From the NCBI GenBank assembly GCA_017623435.1, contig JAGAPD010000013.1, positions 1 to 64,000 of the forward strand: 64,000 nt of DNA, written 5' to 3'. The translations under genes were made by a program, and so were the position numbers. Numbering within the stretch: position 1 is the first letter of the stretch; each line of letters starts with the position of its first letter. Origin of the DNA: Clostridia bacterium. GTDB lineage: Bacteria; Bacillota; Clostridia; Christensenellales; Pumilibacteraceae. The notes below the pieces were generated by a model, which saw only the letters and a program-made list of their open reading frames with translations, did not search any database and had not been told where the DNA came from. Below, in pieces: positions 50,252 through 59,940 of this stretch.

Positions 50252-53200
50252 TTATCCTTCGTAGTCAATACCAAAATATTCCTTGAATCTTTCGGGCGAA
50301 ACTCTTACTTCACGCGGTTTGGAGTTATTTTGCGGTCCTACGAATTCAAGCGCCTCAAGTTGATCCATAATCTTAGCCGCCTTGTTAAAGCCAAGGTTAA
50401 ATCTACGCTGAATAAGCGAGCTTGACGCCATACCGCACTTCATAATGCAACGCACTACCTCGAGGAAAAGTTCACGGTTGACGGATTCGTGTTCCATTCC
50501 GCCGCCACCGCCACCACTACTGTTCGAGGATGCTTTTGCGGAAATAATGGTCTCAAATTCTTTATCAAATTCAGCAGGATTGTTAGTTTTTACAAACTCA
50601 ACGATATTCTTGATTTCGGGGTTAGTAACGTACGCGCCCTGAATACGCGTCTCTTCGCTCTGATCAAGGGGCGCAAACAACATATCACCACGGCCCAAAA
50701 GCGATTCAGCACCGTTATTATCAAGGATAATACGCGAGTCTTGAGCGCTCGTTACTGCAAACGCGATACGCGAAGGAAGGTTTGCCTTAATCGTACCCGT
50801 AATAACGTTTACTGACGGACGCTGAGTTGCAAGGACGAGGTGAATACCAGCCGCTCTTGCCTTACTTGCAATCGTCATAATGATGTCTTCCAAAAGCTTT
50901 TGGTTTTCTTTAGAAGAAATCATAAGGTTAGCGAACTCGTCAACGACTATTACGATATAATTCATCTTAGGCAAAGTACCCTCTTTTACTTCGGGCATCG
51001 AATTATATTCCATAATGTCCTTTACGGCGTTCTTTTGCAAGATAACGTAACGGCGTTCCATCTCCTCGTTTGCCCACTTGAACGCGTTTACCGCCTGACC
51101 AACGTCGTTGATGGCGTTAGGAATCATCATGTGCGGAAGTCCGTTATAGGGCGTAAACTCTACGAGCTTGGGGTCTATAAGAATAAGCTTTACGTCGTCC
51201 GGCGAGGACTTATACAGCAAGCTGATAAGTAGCGAGTTAATACACGAACTCTTACCACTGTTAGTCGAACCTGCGATAAGAAGGTGTGGCATCTTATCGA
51301 GCTTGGTAATCATAATATTACCCTGAATGTCCTTACCAAGCGCAATAGTAAGAGGCGACGACGAATCCTTAAACTCTTTCGATCCGATAATGTCTTTAAG
51401 CGCAACGGTGTAAATGGTCTCGTTGGGCACTTCTACGCCGACTGCACGCTTACCGGGGATGGGCGACTCAATACGAATCTGACCTTTACTTGCAAGGTTA
51501 TATCTGATATCGGGCGCAAGGCTTTCCACCTTACGGACGGACATACCTGCAGGCATATCAAGTTCGTAACGCGTGATGGCAGGACCAACGGTAACGTTAC
51601 TTACGGTAGCAGGCACGCCAAGCTCGCGCAACGTCTCTTCCAAAAGCTCTCTCTTTTCGGCAAAATCTTCTTCGTTGCTTTCGGGCTGAGAAGATTCAGT
51701 CGTCAAAAGATCAAGCGTAGGCGGACGATACTTAGTCTTTTTCTTGGGTTTAACCGGTTTTTCAGGCTCATGCGCTTTTTCGCTCTTTGCAAAAGTTTCG
51801 ATAGTAGCCTGACTCTTTTCGGGCGTAACCGTCTTTTCAATAGATTCTACGCGCGACTCAAAGGGCTTGGGCTCAACGTAATTATAGTATCCCGTCGTAT
51901 CGTTGTTATTCACGTAGCTTCTCTCGCTCGCGTCCTCAACCTCGTCTATAAACTTAAACGAAGTGGTCGTTTCCTCAAAGTTTTTACCCATTTCGGTAAT
52001 TTCTTCAGGAGTATCAAGCTGATATTCGTCAGAAGACATTCCGCCGTCAATAATTTCGTCCTCGATATCTTCCTCAATTTCTTCGGTGAAATCGTCGCCT
52101 ACGATAATATCAGACTGAATCGGCTCGTCACTCTCTTCCTCAATTTCCTCTTCAAAATCCTCGTAGGTATCCTCAATGGGCGCAAAATTGAACTGATCTA
52201 AATTCTCTTCGCTCTTTTCGCCGATATCGATAAACTCTTCCTCGGGCTCGTCAAAAGAAACGGGTGTTTCTTCTTCCTCGTCGTCCTCTTCGTCAAATTC
52301 AACCGAAGGCGCGTAAGATACTGCGTACTCAACGGGCGCAGGACTTTCGACGATTTCCTCCTCGTACTCATCTTCCTCAGGTTCAATTTCCTCGGGCTCT
52401 TCATACGAAACGGAATAATTATAGCCGCTATTTACGTTTTCAACCTTGCTTACGGGTTCTTCGCTCTTTACTGGCGTAATATCAGGCTTGCTGATCAAAG
52501 AAGGCTCAAGTACGGGAGTATCCTCTTTTACGACGGGCAAATCCTTGCCTTCTTCAAAGAAGTCGCCGTTAATGATAGGTCCGCGCGTGAAGGTTGGCTC
52601 GCTTTCTTTTACACCAAAAGTAGAATAACCGTAACTTGCCGATCTTTTCTCTTTGATTTCTTCTTGAGGCTTAATTTTTTTCTCGTCATCTCGCAATTTG
52701 CTTGCAACTTCGTCGCCGTTAGTAATTTCACCGGGTACGAACTTGTGCTCAAAATATTTGGGCGCAGGTACGGGCACGTCACGAATAATAGGCTCTGGCG
52801 CTTTCTCCTCGACGGGAGCACTCTTTACTACGGGCTCTGCTTGCGCACTTGCAGGCATAAATTTCTCGTAAGCTGCCTTGTTATCCTCGAACAATATTTT
52901 TTTTGCTCTCTCGTAACCGTAAACACGCTCAATATCCTTTCTGTCAAGCTGAAAAGCGATATCCTCGTCTTTATCAACTTTTTCTTCTACCACGGGCGCG
53001 CTCTCTTCAATTTCGTCAAAGGATGCGGACTCGCGCGTATATTTAACTTCAGGACCGATAATCGTACCTACGAAAAGTCCGTTGGGATTACCCTCGGCAG
53101 GCATATAGTTGCCGTTGCCGTCGTAACGGCGCGACGCTACGAATCCGTCGTGCTTACCCGTTTTATAATTACGCGAGGGCTTACCGGGAATGCTCTTCTT

Positions 53201-53719
53201 TTTCCAAATTCCGGGCATAGCCAAAAGCAAAATGCCAAGCGCCAGAATTGCGTAAATAATATAACTGAAAACCGATCCAACGAGCGCGTAAAGTCCGTAG
53301 TTGATAAGGCCGAAAAGAATTCCGCCAACGGTATCTTTTCCACCGTAAACGCCTGCGATATAATCAGCAAAGCCGTTTTGAATATATTTTGCGCTGGTTG
53401 CGAGATTTACGATCAAAATCAAGAATATGGAGAAAAATATCGCTACTGCTACGTAACGACCGTTTGCCCCCGATCCTTTCTTGCTTACTTTGATTACGCC
53501 TACGATAAACATCGCCAAAAGAATGGGATACGCACTATATCCCACTACGCCAAGCGTAACGTTTGAAATTACGTTTCCTATCTCGCCAAGGATAAGTCCG
53601 GACGTGATAAGACACAGTAATAAAAACGCAGAGATAATTATTAAAACTACCCCAACCGTTTCGCTGTTAGCATTCGCTTTTTCCTGTCTTTTTCTGTCTG
53701 AATATTTGTTAGGCGTCAA
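50252..53719 (-). CDS. ftsK: DNA translocase FtsK/SpoIIIE
   Basis: This 1155-residue membrane-anchored DNA pump has about four N-terminal membrane segments (25-165) and a very long acidic linker (about 190-690, runs such as EEPEEIEPEEDEYEEE). The motor has Walker A LIAGSTNSGKSSCINS (near 820) and Walker B IVIVVDEFANLMI, and a C-terminal gamma domain follows a poly-Gly hinge. SpoIIIE of Bacillus is about 790 residues, so the linker is long. The start is TTG at 53719 after AGAGG. It would move chromosome DNA at division and into the forespore. Confidence 0.96.
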   Translation of the reverse strand: MTPNKYSDRKRQEKANANSETVGVVLIIISAFLLLCLITSGLILGEIGNVISNVTLGVVGYSAYPILLAMFIVGVIKVSKKGSGANGRYVAVAIFFSIFLILIVNLATSAKYIQNGFADYIAGVYGGKDTVGGILFGLINYGLYALVGSVFSYIIYAILALGILLLAMPGIWKKKSIPGKPSRNYKTGKHDGFVASRRYDGNGNYMPAEGNPNGLFVGTIIGPEVKYTRESASFDEIEESAPVVEEKVDKDEDIAFQLDRKDIERVYGYERAKKILFEDNKAAYEKFMPASAQAEPVVKSAPVEEKAPEPIIRDVPVPAPKYFEHKFVPGEITNGDEVASKLRDDEKKIKPQEEIKEKRSASYGYSTFGVKESEPTFTRGPIINGDFFEEGKDLPVVKEDTPVLEPSLISKPDITPVKSEEPVSKVENVNSGYNYSVSYEEPEEIEPEEDEYEEEIVESPAPVEYAVSYAPSVEFDEEDDEEEETPVSFDEPEEEFIDIGEKSEENLDQFNFAPIEDTYEDFEEEIEEESDEPIQSDIIVGDDFTEEIEEDIEDEIIDGGMSSDEYQLDTPEEITEMGKNFEETTTSFKFIDEVEDASERSYVNNNDTTGYYNYVEPKPFESRVESIEKTVTPEKSQATIETFAKSEKAHEPEKPVKPKKKTKYRPPTLDLLTTESSQPESNEEDFAEKRELLEETLRELGVPATVSNVTVGPAITRYELDMPAGMSVRKVESLAPDIRYNLASKGQIRIESPIPGKRAVGVEVPNETIYTVALKDIIGSKEFKDSSSPLTIALGKDIQGNIMITKLDKMPHLLIAGSTNSGKSSCINSLLISLLYKSSPDDVKLILIDPKLVEFTPYNGLPHMMIPNAINDVGQAVNAFKWANEEMERRYVILQKNAVKDIMEYNSMPEVKEGTLPKMNYIVIVVDEFANLMISSKENQKLLEDIIMTIASKARAAGIHLVLATQRPSVNVITGTIKANLPSRIAFAVTSAQDSRIILDNNGAESLLGRGDMLFAPLDQSEETRIQGAYVTNPEIKNIVEFVKTNNPAEFDKEFETIISAKASSNSSGGGGGGMEHESVNRELFLEVVRCIMKCGMASSSLIQRRFNLGFNKAAKIMDQLEALEFVGPQNNSKPREVRVSPERFKEYFGIDYEG

Positions 53720-53812
53720 CGCACTATACCTCTTTATATATAGTTAGTTATATATATTATAACATATTATTTAAGGACTTTCAACCATTTTTAACCTTAA
53801 AATTTCATTAAA

Positions 53813-53846
53813 ATAACCGTACCACGAAATTTTTTGGTACGGTTAT
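53813..53846 (-). terminator. terminator after the M16 peptidase gene
   Basis: ATAACCGTACC and GGTACGGTTAT form a perfect 11-base-pair stem; on the minus strand TTTTAAT follows. It separates the rpsO-pnp-ylxY-M16 unit from ftsK. Confidence 0.75.
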
Positions 53847-53888
53847 CTCATTTTTTGATATACTGCAAATGTTTTTTTAGCAAAAAAC

Positions 53889-55151
53889 TTAATTTTTGTC
53901 AAAAACGCCTAATACGTCTACGTCCGTTTTCTTACCAACGTACGCCGAGTTAAGTCGCGAATAATCAAAAATAAAGTTAGCAAAATCGTCAATATCTTTC
54001 TTCGTGATAGCGTCGATTTTTCTGATTCTCTCGTCAATGTCGTAAATTTTTCCGTCTAAAAGCATCAGTTTTCCACACGCAGTCATAATGGAAAGCACGT
54101 TTTCGCCCGCAAAAACTACGGAAGATTTTAACTGAACTTTCGTTCTTTCAAGCTCAGTTTCGGATATTCCGTTCTTTTTGAAGTTGTCGATTTCCTCTTT
54201 AACCGCCTCTAACGCTTTTAACGTGTTCACTTCACTAATATTAAGATAAATATTGAACGTGCCGATATCTCTATACGCAGACGGAGCGCTGTAAACGCTG
54301 TAAGCAAGTCCGCGCTGTTCACGAACGGACTGAAAAAGTCTGGAGCTCATTCCACCGCCCAAGCAAACGTTAAGCGCCGTCTGAACGATTGCTCTGTCGT
54401 CGCCAAAAGGAATGGACGGAAAGGACAAAGCAATATTCGACTGCTCAAAATCCTTTATTCTTTGAGCGTGAATTCGACTGTTAAAGGCGTTTTTAATGAT
54501 GCTCGGCTTGCTCGCACATTTGGGGAAATTCGGCAAAGTGTATTTACGAACGAGCGCGTCCGCCTGCTGGGCCGTTATATTTCCACTAAAAGCAATTACC
54601 ATATTGCCGGGCACGTAAAAGTTTTTAAGGTGCGACCTGATATCGTCGCCGTCAAAACGCAAAACGTTGTCGATAGGTCCTAAAATAGTCTGTCCCAACC
54701 CCTCGTTACCAAAGGTCGCGGAGGCAATATAGTCGTAGCAAATATCCTCGGGAGAATCTTCAACCATATTGATTTCTTCAACGATAACCTTGCGTTCTTT
54801 GTCAAGCTCACCTTTATCAAAGGTGGACTCAAACATAATTTTACTCAAAAGCTCGAAACATTTTTCGCCGTACTCGTCAACGGACTTGACATAATAGCAA
54901 GTACATTCCTTGCTCGTAAACGCGTTTACGTTCGCACCAAGCGACTCGAACGCGTTAGCGATGTCAAAGGGCGTCATATCCTTCGTACCTTTGAACATCA
55001 TATGCTCGGTAAAGTGCGACAAACCGTTGATTTGAGCGGTCTCGTTACCACTTCCCACGCCTGCCCAGTATCCGCACGCTACGGAGCGCACGCCGGGAAC
55101 GCTATAAACGACTACTTTTAATCCGTTATCATATTCTATAAGTTTATTCAT
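53889..55151 (-). CDS. M16-family zinc peptidase (MlpA/YmxG-like)
   Basis: This 420-residue protease has the inverted zinc motif HFTEH in LSHFTEHMMFKGTKD (near residues 46-60), a downstream Glu-rich KVIVEEINMVEDSPED, and the R/Y region CLGGGMSSRLFQSVREQRGLAYSVYS. It corresponds to Bacillus mlpA, which lies in the same order next to ylxY and pnp and affects protease gene expression there. Substrate unknown. Confidence 0.92.
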   Translation of the reverse strand: MNKLIEYDNGLKVVVYSVPGVRSVACGYWAGVGSGNETAQINGLSHFTEHMMFKGTKDMTPFDIANAFESLGANVNAFTSKECTCYYVKSVDEYGEKCFELLSKIMFESTFDKGELDKERKVIVEEINMVEDSPEDICYDYIASATFGNEGLGQTILGPIDNVLRFDGDDIRSHLKNFYVPGNMVIAFSGNITAQQADALVRKYTLPNFPKCASKPSIIKNAFNSRIHAQRIKDFEQSNIALSFPSIPFGDDRAIVQTALNVCLGGGMSSRLFQSVREQRGLAYSVYSAPSAYRDIGTFNIYLNISEVNTLKALEAVKEEIDNFKKNGISETELERTKVQLKSSVVFAGENVLSIMTACGKLMLLDGKIYDIDERIRKIDAITKKDIDDFANFIFDYSRLNSAYVGKKTDVDVLGVFDKN

Positions 55152-55166
55152 TTTTCTTTCCTTTCG

Positions 55167-55865
55167 TTAAATTACTTGACTTACGGGCTTGACGCCAAGT
55201 CCACTTGCGCTTATCTTTTTTAAGATTTCGTCCAAAACTTTTACCGTGCAAGCCGTCGGATGAGCCAAAATCAAATCGCCACCCGACAAATTTTTGGTCG
55301 CACGCGAGAGAATTAGCTTCTCGTTTTGGTCGCGCCAGTCGATAGTGTCCTTACTCCACATAACCGTAGTATACCCCATTTCCTTCGCAATATCAAGCGT
55401 TATTTGATTAAATGCGCCGGAGGGGGGTGCAAAAAGCGTAATTTCCTTGTCACAAAGCGCTTTTACAAGCTCGTGAGTGGATTGCATTTCCTCTTTATTT
55501 TGCTTGTCGCTCAGCTTATCGTGGTTTTTGTGGAAAAAGCCGTGATTACCTATCTCGTGACCTTCGCTAACTATTTTCATAAAGGTCTCTTCGTTATCAC
55601 GCACCCAGCTTCCACCCACGAAAAAGGTCGTTTTTACCTCGTTTTCGCGCAAAATTTTAAGCATTTCGTCAATATATTCCGTACCCCAGTATACGTTTAT
55701 CATAACTGACACGCAATCTTTTGACGAGCCCTTGTATACGGGCGAATTATCAGCGCTTACCGCTACGGCAGACGAAGTTATCCCCACGAATGCAAAAGCA
55801 CACACGACGATCACTATAATTGCGTTTACGATAGTCTTACGGAAAAATATTACGGAAATTTTCAT
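55167..55865 (-). CDS. ylxY: polysaccharide-deacetylase-like sporulation protein YlxY
   Basis: This 232-residue exported protein has an N-terminal membrane anchor or signal (about 11-33) and a NodB-type fold (VKTTFFVGGSWV, GHEIGNHGFFHKNHDKLS, LFAPPSGAFNQ). The usual catalytic TFDDG is replaced by MINVYWGTEY, so the metal-binding aspartates are missing and deacetylase activity is doubtful; this is my recollection of the YlxY subgroup too. The ATG at 55865 follows GAGG. It lies between pnp and the M16 gene as in Bacillus. Confidence 0.85.
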   Translation of the reverse strand: MKISVIFFRKTIVNAIIVIVVCAFAFVGITSSAVAVSADNSPVYKGSSKDCVSVMINVYWGTEYIDEMLKILRENEVKTTFFVGGSWVRDNEETFMKIVSEGHEIGNHGFFHKNHDKLSDKQNKEEMQSTHELVKALCDKEITLFAPPSGAFNQITLDIAKEMGYTTVMWSKDTIDWRDQNEKLILSRATKNLSGGDLILAHPTACTVKVLDEILKKISASGLGVKPVSQVI

Positions 55866-55965
55866 AGTCACCTCAAAATCTTTCCGTATATTTTATTCGC
55901 ATTATCGCGCTAATATGAAGGAAAAATATATCCGCCCGATATTACGGACGGATATACGCTAATTT

Positions 55966-58050
55966 TTAGAGTTTTGCTTTAAGGCGAAGATTTACTCTGC
56001 CCTTTTCGTCGATCTTGATTACTTCAACTCTTACGTCGTCGCCTACGTTAACTACGTCGGTAACCTTTTCAACGCGCTCTTTAGCAAGCTTGGAGATGTG
56101 AATCATACCGTCTTTGTTAGGAGCGAGTTCTACGAAAGCACCAATTTCGATAGTACGAACTACTTTACCTTCGTAAATCTTGCCGGGAACGGGATCTTCA
56201 ACGATAGAAAGAACGATGTTCTTTGCCTTTTGAGCCATATCACCGTCGTGAGTAGCAATATAAACGGTACCGTCGTCTTCGATATCCATCTTAACGCCCG
56301 TCTCTTCGATAATCTTGTTGATAACCTTACCCTGCTTACCGATAACGTCACCGATCTTTTCGGGATCAATCGTGAAGGTAATGATCTTGGGTGCCCAAGG
56401 GGAAAGCTCCTTTCTATACTCGGGAAGTACTGCAAGCATCTTATCAAGGATGTAGAGTCTGCCTTCTCTTGCCTGAGCAAGGGCGGTACGAAGAATTCTC
56501 TCGTCGATACCCTTAATCTTAATATCCATCTGGATTGCGGTAATACCCTTAGTAGTACCTGCAACCTTAAAGTCCATATCGCCAAGGAAATCTTCAAGAC
56601 CTTGGATATCGGACATAACTGCTACGTTATCACTCTCAGTATCCTTTACAAGTCCCATTGCGATACCTGCTACGGGCGCTTTGATGGGAACGCCTGCGTC
56701 CATAAGTGCTAAGCACGAACCGCAAACGCTCGCCTGCGAGGTCGAACCGTTGGAGCTGAGAATTTCACTTACGGTACGGATGCAGTAAGGGAATTCGCTC
56801 TCGTCGGGAATTACGGGTTCAAGAGCGCGTTCTGCAAGCGCACCGTGACCGATTTCACGACGACCAGGTCCACGAAGGGGCTTTGCTTCACCCGAGCTAT
56901 ATCCGGGGAAGTTGTAGTGATGCATATATCTCTTGCAGTACTCTTCGTCAAGGTTTTCAAGCTTTTGAACCTCGCTCATCATACCAAGCGTACAGGTAGA
57001 CATTGCTTGCGACTGACCGCGAGTAAATACTGCCGAGCCGTGTACTCTGGGAAGAACGCCTACTTCGCACCAGATTTCGCGGATTTCGTTAAGCTTTCTG
57101 CCGTCGGGACGGAAACCTTCGTTCAAAATCTTTGCGCGTACCTTTTCTTTGGTAAGATAGTAAATAACGTCTTTGATTTCGCGGGTGTTCTCAGGATAAA
57201 TCTCAGCGAAGTGTTCAAGAACCTGAACGTCAACGGCGTCTTGCTTTTTCTGACGCTCCTGTCTGTCAGTTTCTTTAAGTGCCTCGTCGATAAGCGTGGA
57301 CGCGTACTGACGAACTGCTGCGTTGATATCCTCGGGAATGGTGTAAAGATTCATTTCAAGCTTTTCTTTACCAACTTCTGCTACGATGCTATTGATAAAT
57401 TCAACCTGTTTTTTAATCTCTTCGTGAGCGTACAAGATACCGCCGAGCATAACTTCTTCAGTAACCTCGTTTGCGCCTGCCTCAACCATCATAATAGCGT
57501 CTTTCGTACCCGAAACGTAAACGTGCATTTCGCTCTTTGCTCTCTGCTCGTTGTCGGGGTTGATAACGTACTGTCCGTCAACGTATCCTACTACTACCGA
57601 GCCCGTAGGACCGTAGAAAGGAATATCAGAAATAGAAAGCGCGATAGACGAACCGATCATTCCGTATACTTCAGGGGGAATGTTGGTGTCAACGGAAAGC
57701 GCAGTTGCTACTACGCAAACGTCGTTGAACATTCCCTTGGGGAATAACGGACGGATAGGTCTGTCGATAAGACGGGAAGTAAGGATTGCTTTATCACTTG
57801 CTCTTCCCTCACGACGCTTAAAGCCTCCGGGGATTTTACCTACTGCGTACATCTTCTCTTCAAAGTCTACGCTAAGAGGGAAAAAGTCCATACCGGGACG
57901 GGGTTCGGGCGACATATTTACGTTGGTCATAACCACCGTATCGCCACATCTAATGATACACGAACCGTTAGAAAGACCAGCGTACTTGCCGATCTCAACG
58001 GTCATTTCTCTGCCACCTACTGTTGTTTTGAAAATTTTAGCTTCTGCCAT
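55966..58050 (-). CDS. pnp: polyribonucleotide nucleotidyltransferase (PNPase)
   Basis: This 694-residue phosphorolytic 3'-5' exoribonuclease has two RNase PH domains (GMDFFPLSVDFEEKMYAVGKIPGGF and GPGRREIGHGALAERAL), an alpha-helical linker, a KH domain (IGDVIGKQGKVINKIIEETG) and a C-terminal S1 domain (YEGKVVRTIEIGAFVEL). AGGAGG-type sequence precedes the start. The leader contains a short perfect hairpin. It follows rpsO, as in most bacteria. Confidence 0.98.
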   Translation of the reverse strand: MAEAKIFKTTVGGREMTVEIGKYAGLSNGSCIIRCGDTVVMTNVNMSPEPRPGMDFFPLSVDFEEKMYAVGKIPGGFKRREGRASDKAILTSRLIDRPIRPLFPKGMFNDVCVVATALSVDTNIPPEVYGMIGSSIALSISDIPFYGPTGSVVVGYVDGQYVINPDNEQRAKSEMHVYVSGTKDAIMMVEAGANEVTEEVMLGGILYAHEEIKKQVEFINSIVAEVGKEKLEMNLYTIPEDINAAVRQYASTLIDEALKETDRQERQKKQDAVDVQVLEHFAEIYPENTREIKDVIYYLTKEKVRAKILNEGFRPDGRKLNEIREIWCEVGVLPRVHGSAVFTRGQSQAMSTCTLGMMSEVQKLENLDEEYCKRYMHHYNFPGYSSGEAKPLRGPGRREIGHGALAERALEPVIPDESEFPYCIRTVSEILSSNGSTSQASVCGSCLALMDAGVPIKAPVAGIAMGLVKDTESDNVAVMSDIQGLEDFLGDMDFKVAGTTKGITAIQMDIKIKGIDERILRTALAQAREGRLYILDKMLAVLPEYRKELSPWAPKIITFTIDPEKIGDVIGKQGKVINKIIEETGVKMDIEDDGTVYIATHDGDMAQKAKNIVLSIVEDPVPGKIYEGKVVRTIEIGAFVELAPNKDGMIHISKLAKERVEKVTDVVNVGDDVRVEVIKIDEKGRVNLRLKAKL

Positions 58051-58071
58051 ATAAATAAACCTCCCAAGCTA

Positions 58072-58090
58072 ATCCACGTCTCTCGTGGAT
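58072..58090 (-). promoter_or_regulatory. short hairpin in the pnp leader
   Basis: ATCCACG and CGTGGAT form a seven-base-pair stem with a five-base loop about 20 bases before pnp. In other bacteria pnp leaders are processed and autoregulated; whether this one is cannot be told. Confidence 0.45.
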
Positions 58091-58107
58091 AGCCAAAATA
58101 AAAAATT

Positions 58108-58134
58108 AAGGGCATAACAAAAAATTACGCCCTT
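58108..58134 (-). terminator. terminator or attenuator between rpsO and pnp
   Basis: On the minus strand AAGGGCGTAA pairs with TTATGCCCTT (one G-U) and AATTTTTTATTTT follows. It probably ends part of the rpsO transcripts while allowing read-through into pnp. Confidence 0.7.
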
Positions 58135-58146
58135 GAAAATTTGCGA

Positions 58147-58410
58147 TTACTTTCTCAAATCGAGTTTCGCGATAAGCTGACGGTATCTCTCGATATCAAG
58201 TTCTTTGAGATAGTTAAGCAAGCTTCTTCTCGAACCTACCATTTGAAGGAGTCCGCGACGAGAATGGAAATCCTTTGCGTGCACTTTAAGGTGCTCGGTA
58301 AGGTGTGCAATACGGTAAGAAAGAAGTGCGATTTGAACTTCGGGACTACCAGTATCTCCCTCGTGAGTTGCGTACTCAGCAATAATCTTTGCTTTCGTTT
58401 CCTTGTCCAT
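58147..58410 (-). CDS. rpsO: 30S ribosomal protein S15
   Basis: This 87-residue ribosomal protein has the signature [19 protein letters not shown] and C-terminal [19 protein letters not shown]. It binds the 16S central domain. AGGAGG precedes the ATG. A sigma-A promoter at 58499-58527 and an 80-base structured leader lie upstream, suggesting autoregulation by S15. Confidence 0.98.
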   Translation of the reverse strand: MDKETKAKIIAEYATHEGDTGSPEVQIALLSYRIAHLTEHLKVHAKDFHSRRGLLQMVGSRRSLLNYLKELDIERYRQLIAKLDLRK

Positions 58411-58439
58411 AATTTTTACCTCCTGACAAAATTTATTCG

Positions 58440-58527
58440 CCCTGAACCTAAGTATCTGGAAGGAGACTCCAAAACCTGTGGAAACAGGGTACTTTGCTAT
58501 TATAACACTTTAAAAGATATTTGTAAA
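58440..58527 (-). promoter_or_regulatory. rpsO promoter and structured leader
   Basis: TTTACA (58527-58522), a 17-base spacer and TATAAT (58504-58499). The leader can form CCTGT/ACAGG (58488-58475) or instead CCCTG (58489-58485) with CAGGG (58444-58440). These share bases and so are mutually exclusive, and a small TGGAG/TTCCA stem lies between. The -35 box overlaps the 3' end of hemZ. S15 autoregulation is inference. Confidence 0.6.
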
Positions 58528-59940
58528 CTGTTTTTCGCAGAATTTTTGCTTATCTTTTAATTTTTCTTCAAAAGTTTGCAAATAAAGTCGTACATCACGC
58601 ACGTCCGCAAATCTTTCAATTCTGTTTTCACTTGGCAAAACGATTTTAGTTATTGCACCTGCTCCGCAAGCAATTACCGACAAACAATCCTCCATCGTCG
58701 TGATATTGTTTGCGCATTGAGTCCCCGGCAAGCAATACCCCACGTTTTCCTGATTGCCAAGCATTTGCTTTTGACGATACAAGTAGTACGGCAAATATCC
58801 TGCTCGCGTAAGCTCGTCGTAAGCGTAAGAAACCATTGCGCTCACTTCGTCGTTTTCGTATCTTCCCTCGTTTTTGAGCGCCGATCCGTTTTTGCGCGAA
58901 AGCGTATGCACTGTAATATTATCGGGACGAATGTCGTTTATTTTATCAAGCGTGTACTTAAAGTCGTTTAGCGTTTCTCCGTTTAGCCCTGCAATTAAAT
59001 CCACGTTTATTCTGAATCCGTACTGCTTGACGAGGGCGTACTTTTCAAAGAAATCCGCGCTCGTGTGCGCCCTACCGATTCTATTTAGCGTTTGGTCGTT
59101 AAGCGTTTGAGGATTGACGCAAACTCTATTCACCCCAAGCGACTTCAACGCGTCCATTTTCTCTTTCGTTATCGTATCAGGACGCCCTGCTTCCACAGTA
59201 AATTCCACTTCCGAAAATGGAAAACCCTCAAAAAGCGATATAATTTCATTCGCCTCTAAAGCCGTCGGAGTACCACCACCAACGTACACGGAAAACAGTT
59301 TTCCACGCGCGTTTATTTGCGAAACGGCGTCTTCAATTTCGCGTCTAAGCGTCTTTACGTAGTCGGGAATTAGCCTTTTGCATCTATGAAGTGGCTCGGT
59401 TATAAACGAGCAATAATTACACTTCGTAGTGCAAAAAGGAATATGCACGTACAGGTTAAAAAGGCGCTCGTTTTTTTGATAAAAGCCCTCTTGATTTTGT
59501 ACGATATCGCAAATCAGATTAGCTTTTTTCTCGCTTACGGAAAAACGCTTTTGCATCTCTTTTCTGCACTCGTTAAGCGTTACACCCTCACCCAGCATAT
59601 CGTAGACGAGCTTTGAGGGGCGAATTCCAGTAAGACTTCCCCACGGCACTTCAATACCGCTTACTTCCTTTATTGCGCCAAAAATGGACGCTTTCGCTGC
59701 GCGTTTACTCAGCCTTTTGATTTCTAAAACGGTTGACGGCAAATCTACGCTTGAATTAAACTCGAAAGCTTTATCGTCCACGCTAACCGTGTTAGTCCAC
59801 TCTATTTTGCTTTCCGTTGCGACTTCCACGCACTCGTGCACGATTTTATATTTACAGTCCTCAAGATAGGGAAAAAAGAGCTTTATCTCGTCGATAAGCT
59901 CGTTTTCAATATCTATTCTATTCGTCGTAAAATCAAGCAT
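58510..59940 (-). CDS. hemZ: oxygen-independent coproporphyrinogen dehydrogenase-like HemZ
   Basis: This 476-residue radical-SAM protein has the cluster motif VHIPFCTTKCNYCSF near residue 170, GGGTPTALEANEI, and HemN/HemZ-type sequence to the end, with the HemZ-specific N-terminal extension. I choose the ATG at 59940, overlapping the preceding MBL stop, giving MLDFTTNRIDIEN; the frame extends further upstream only as antisense-like sequence in the MBL gene. No other heme genes are nearby, so function outside heme synthesis is possible. Confidence 0.85.
   Translation of the reverse strand: MLDFTTNRIDIENELIDEIKLFFPYLEDCKYKIVHECVEVATESKIEWTNTVSVDDKAFEFNSSVDLPSTVLEIKRLSKRAAKASIFGAIKEVSGIEVPWGSLTGIRPSKLVYDMLGEGVTLNECRKEMQKRFSVSEKKANLICDIVQNQEGFYQKNERLFNLYVHIPFCTTKCNYCSFITEPLHRCKRLIPDYVKTLRREIEDAVSQINARGKLFSVYVGGGTPTALEANEIISLFEGFPFSEVEFTVEAGRPDTITKEKMDALKSLGVNRVCVNPQTLNDQTLNRIGRAHTSADFFEKYALVKQYGFRINVDLIAGLNGETLNDFKYTLDKINDIRPDNITVHTLSRKNGSALKNEGRYENDEVSAMVSYAYDELTRAGYLPYYLYRQKQMLGNQENVGYCLPGTQCANNITTMEDCLSVIACGAGAITKIVLPSENRIERFADVRDVRLYLQTFEEKLKDKQKFCEKQFTNIF

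Noticed and set aside
52664..53566. Long plus-strand frames antisense to ftsK (also 51284-52201) and antisense to pnp (56845-57747) and recA (46886-47827)
   Set aside because: Each mirrors a strongly supported gene; no ribosome sites, promoters or domains support them.
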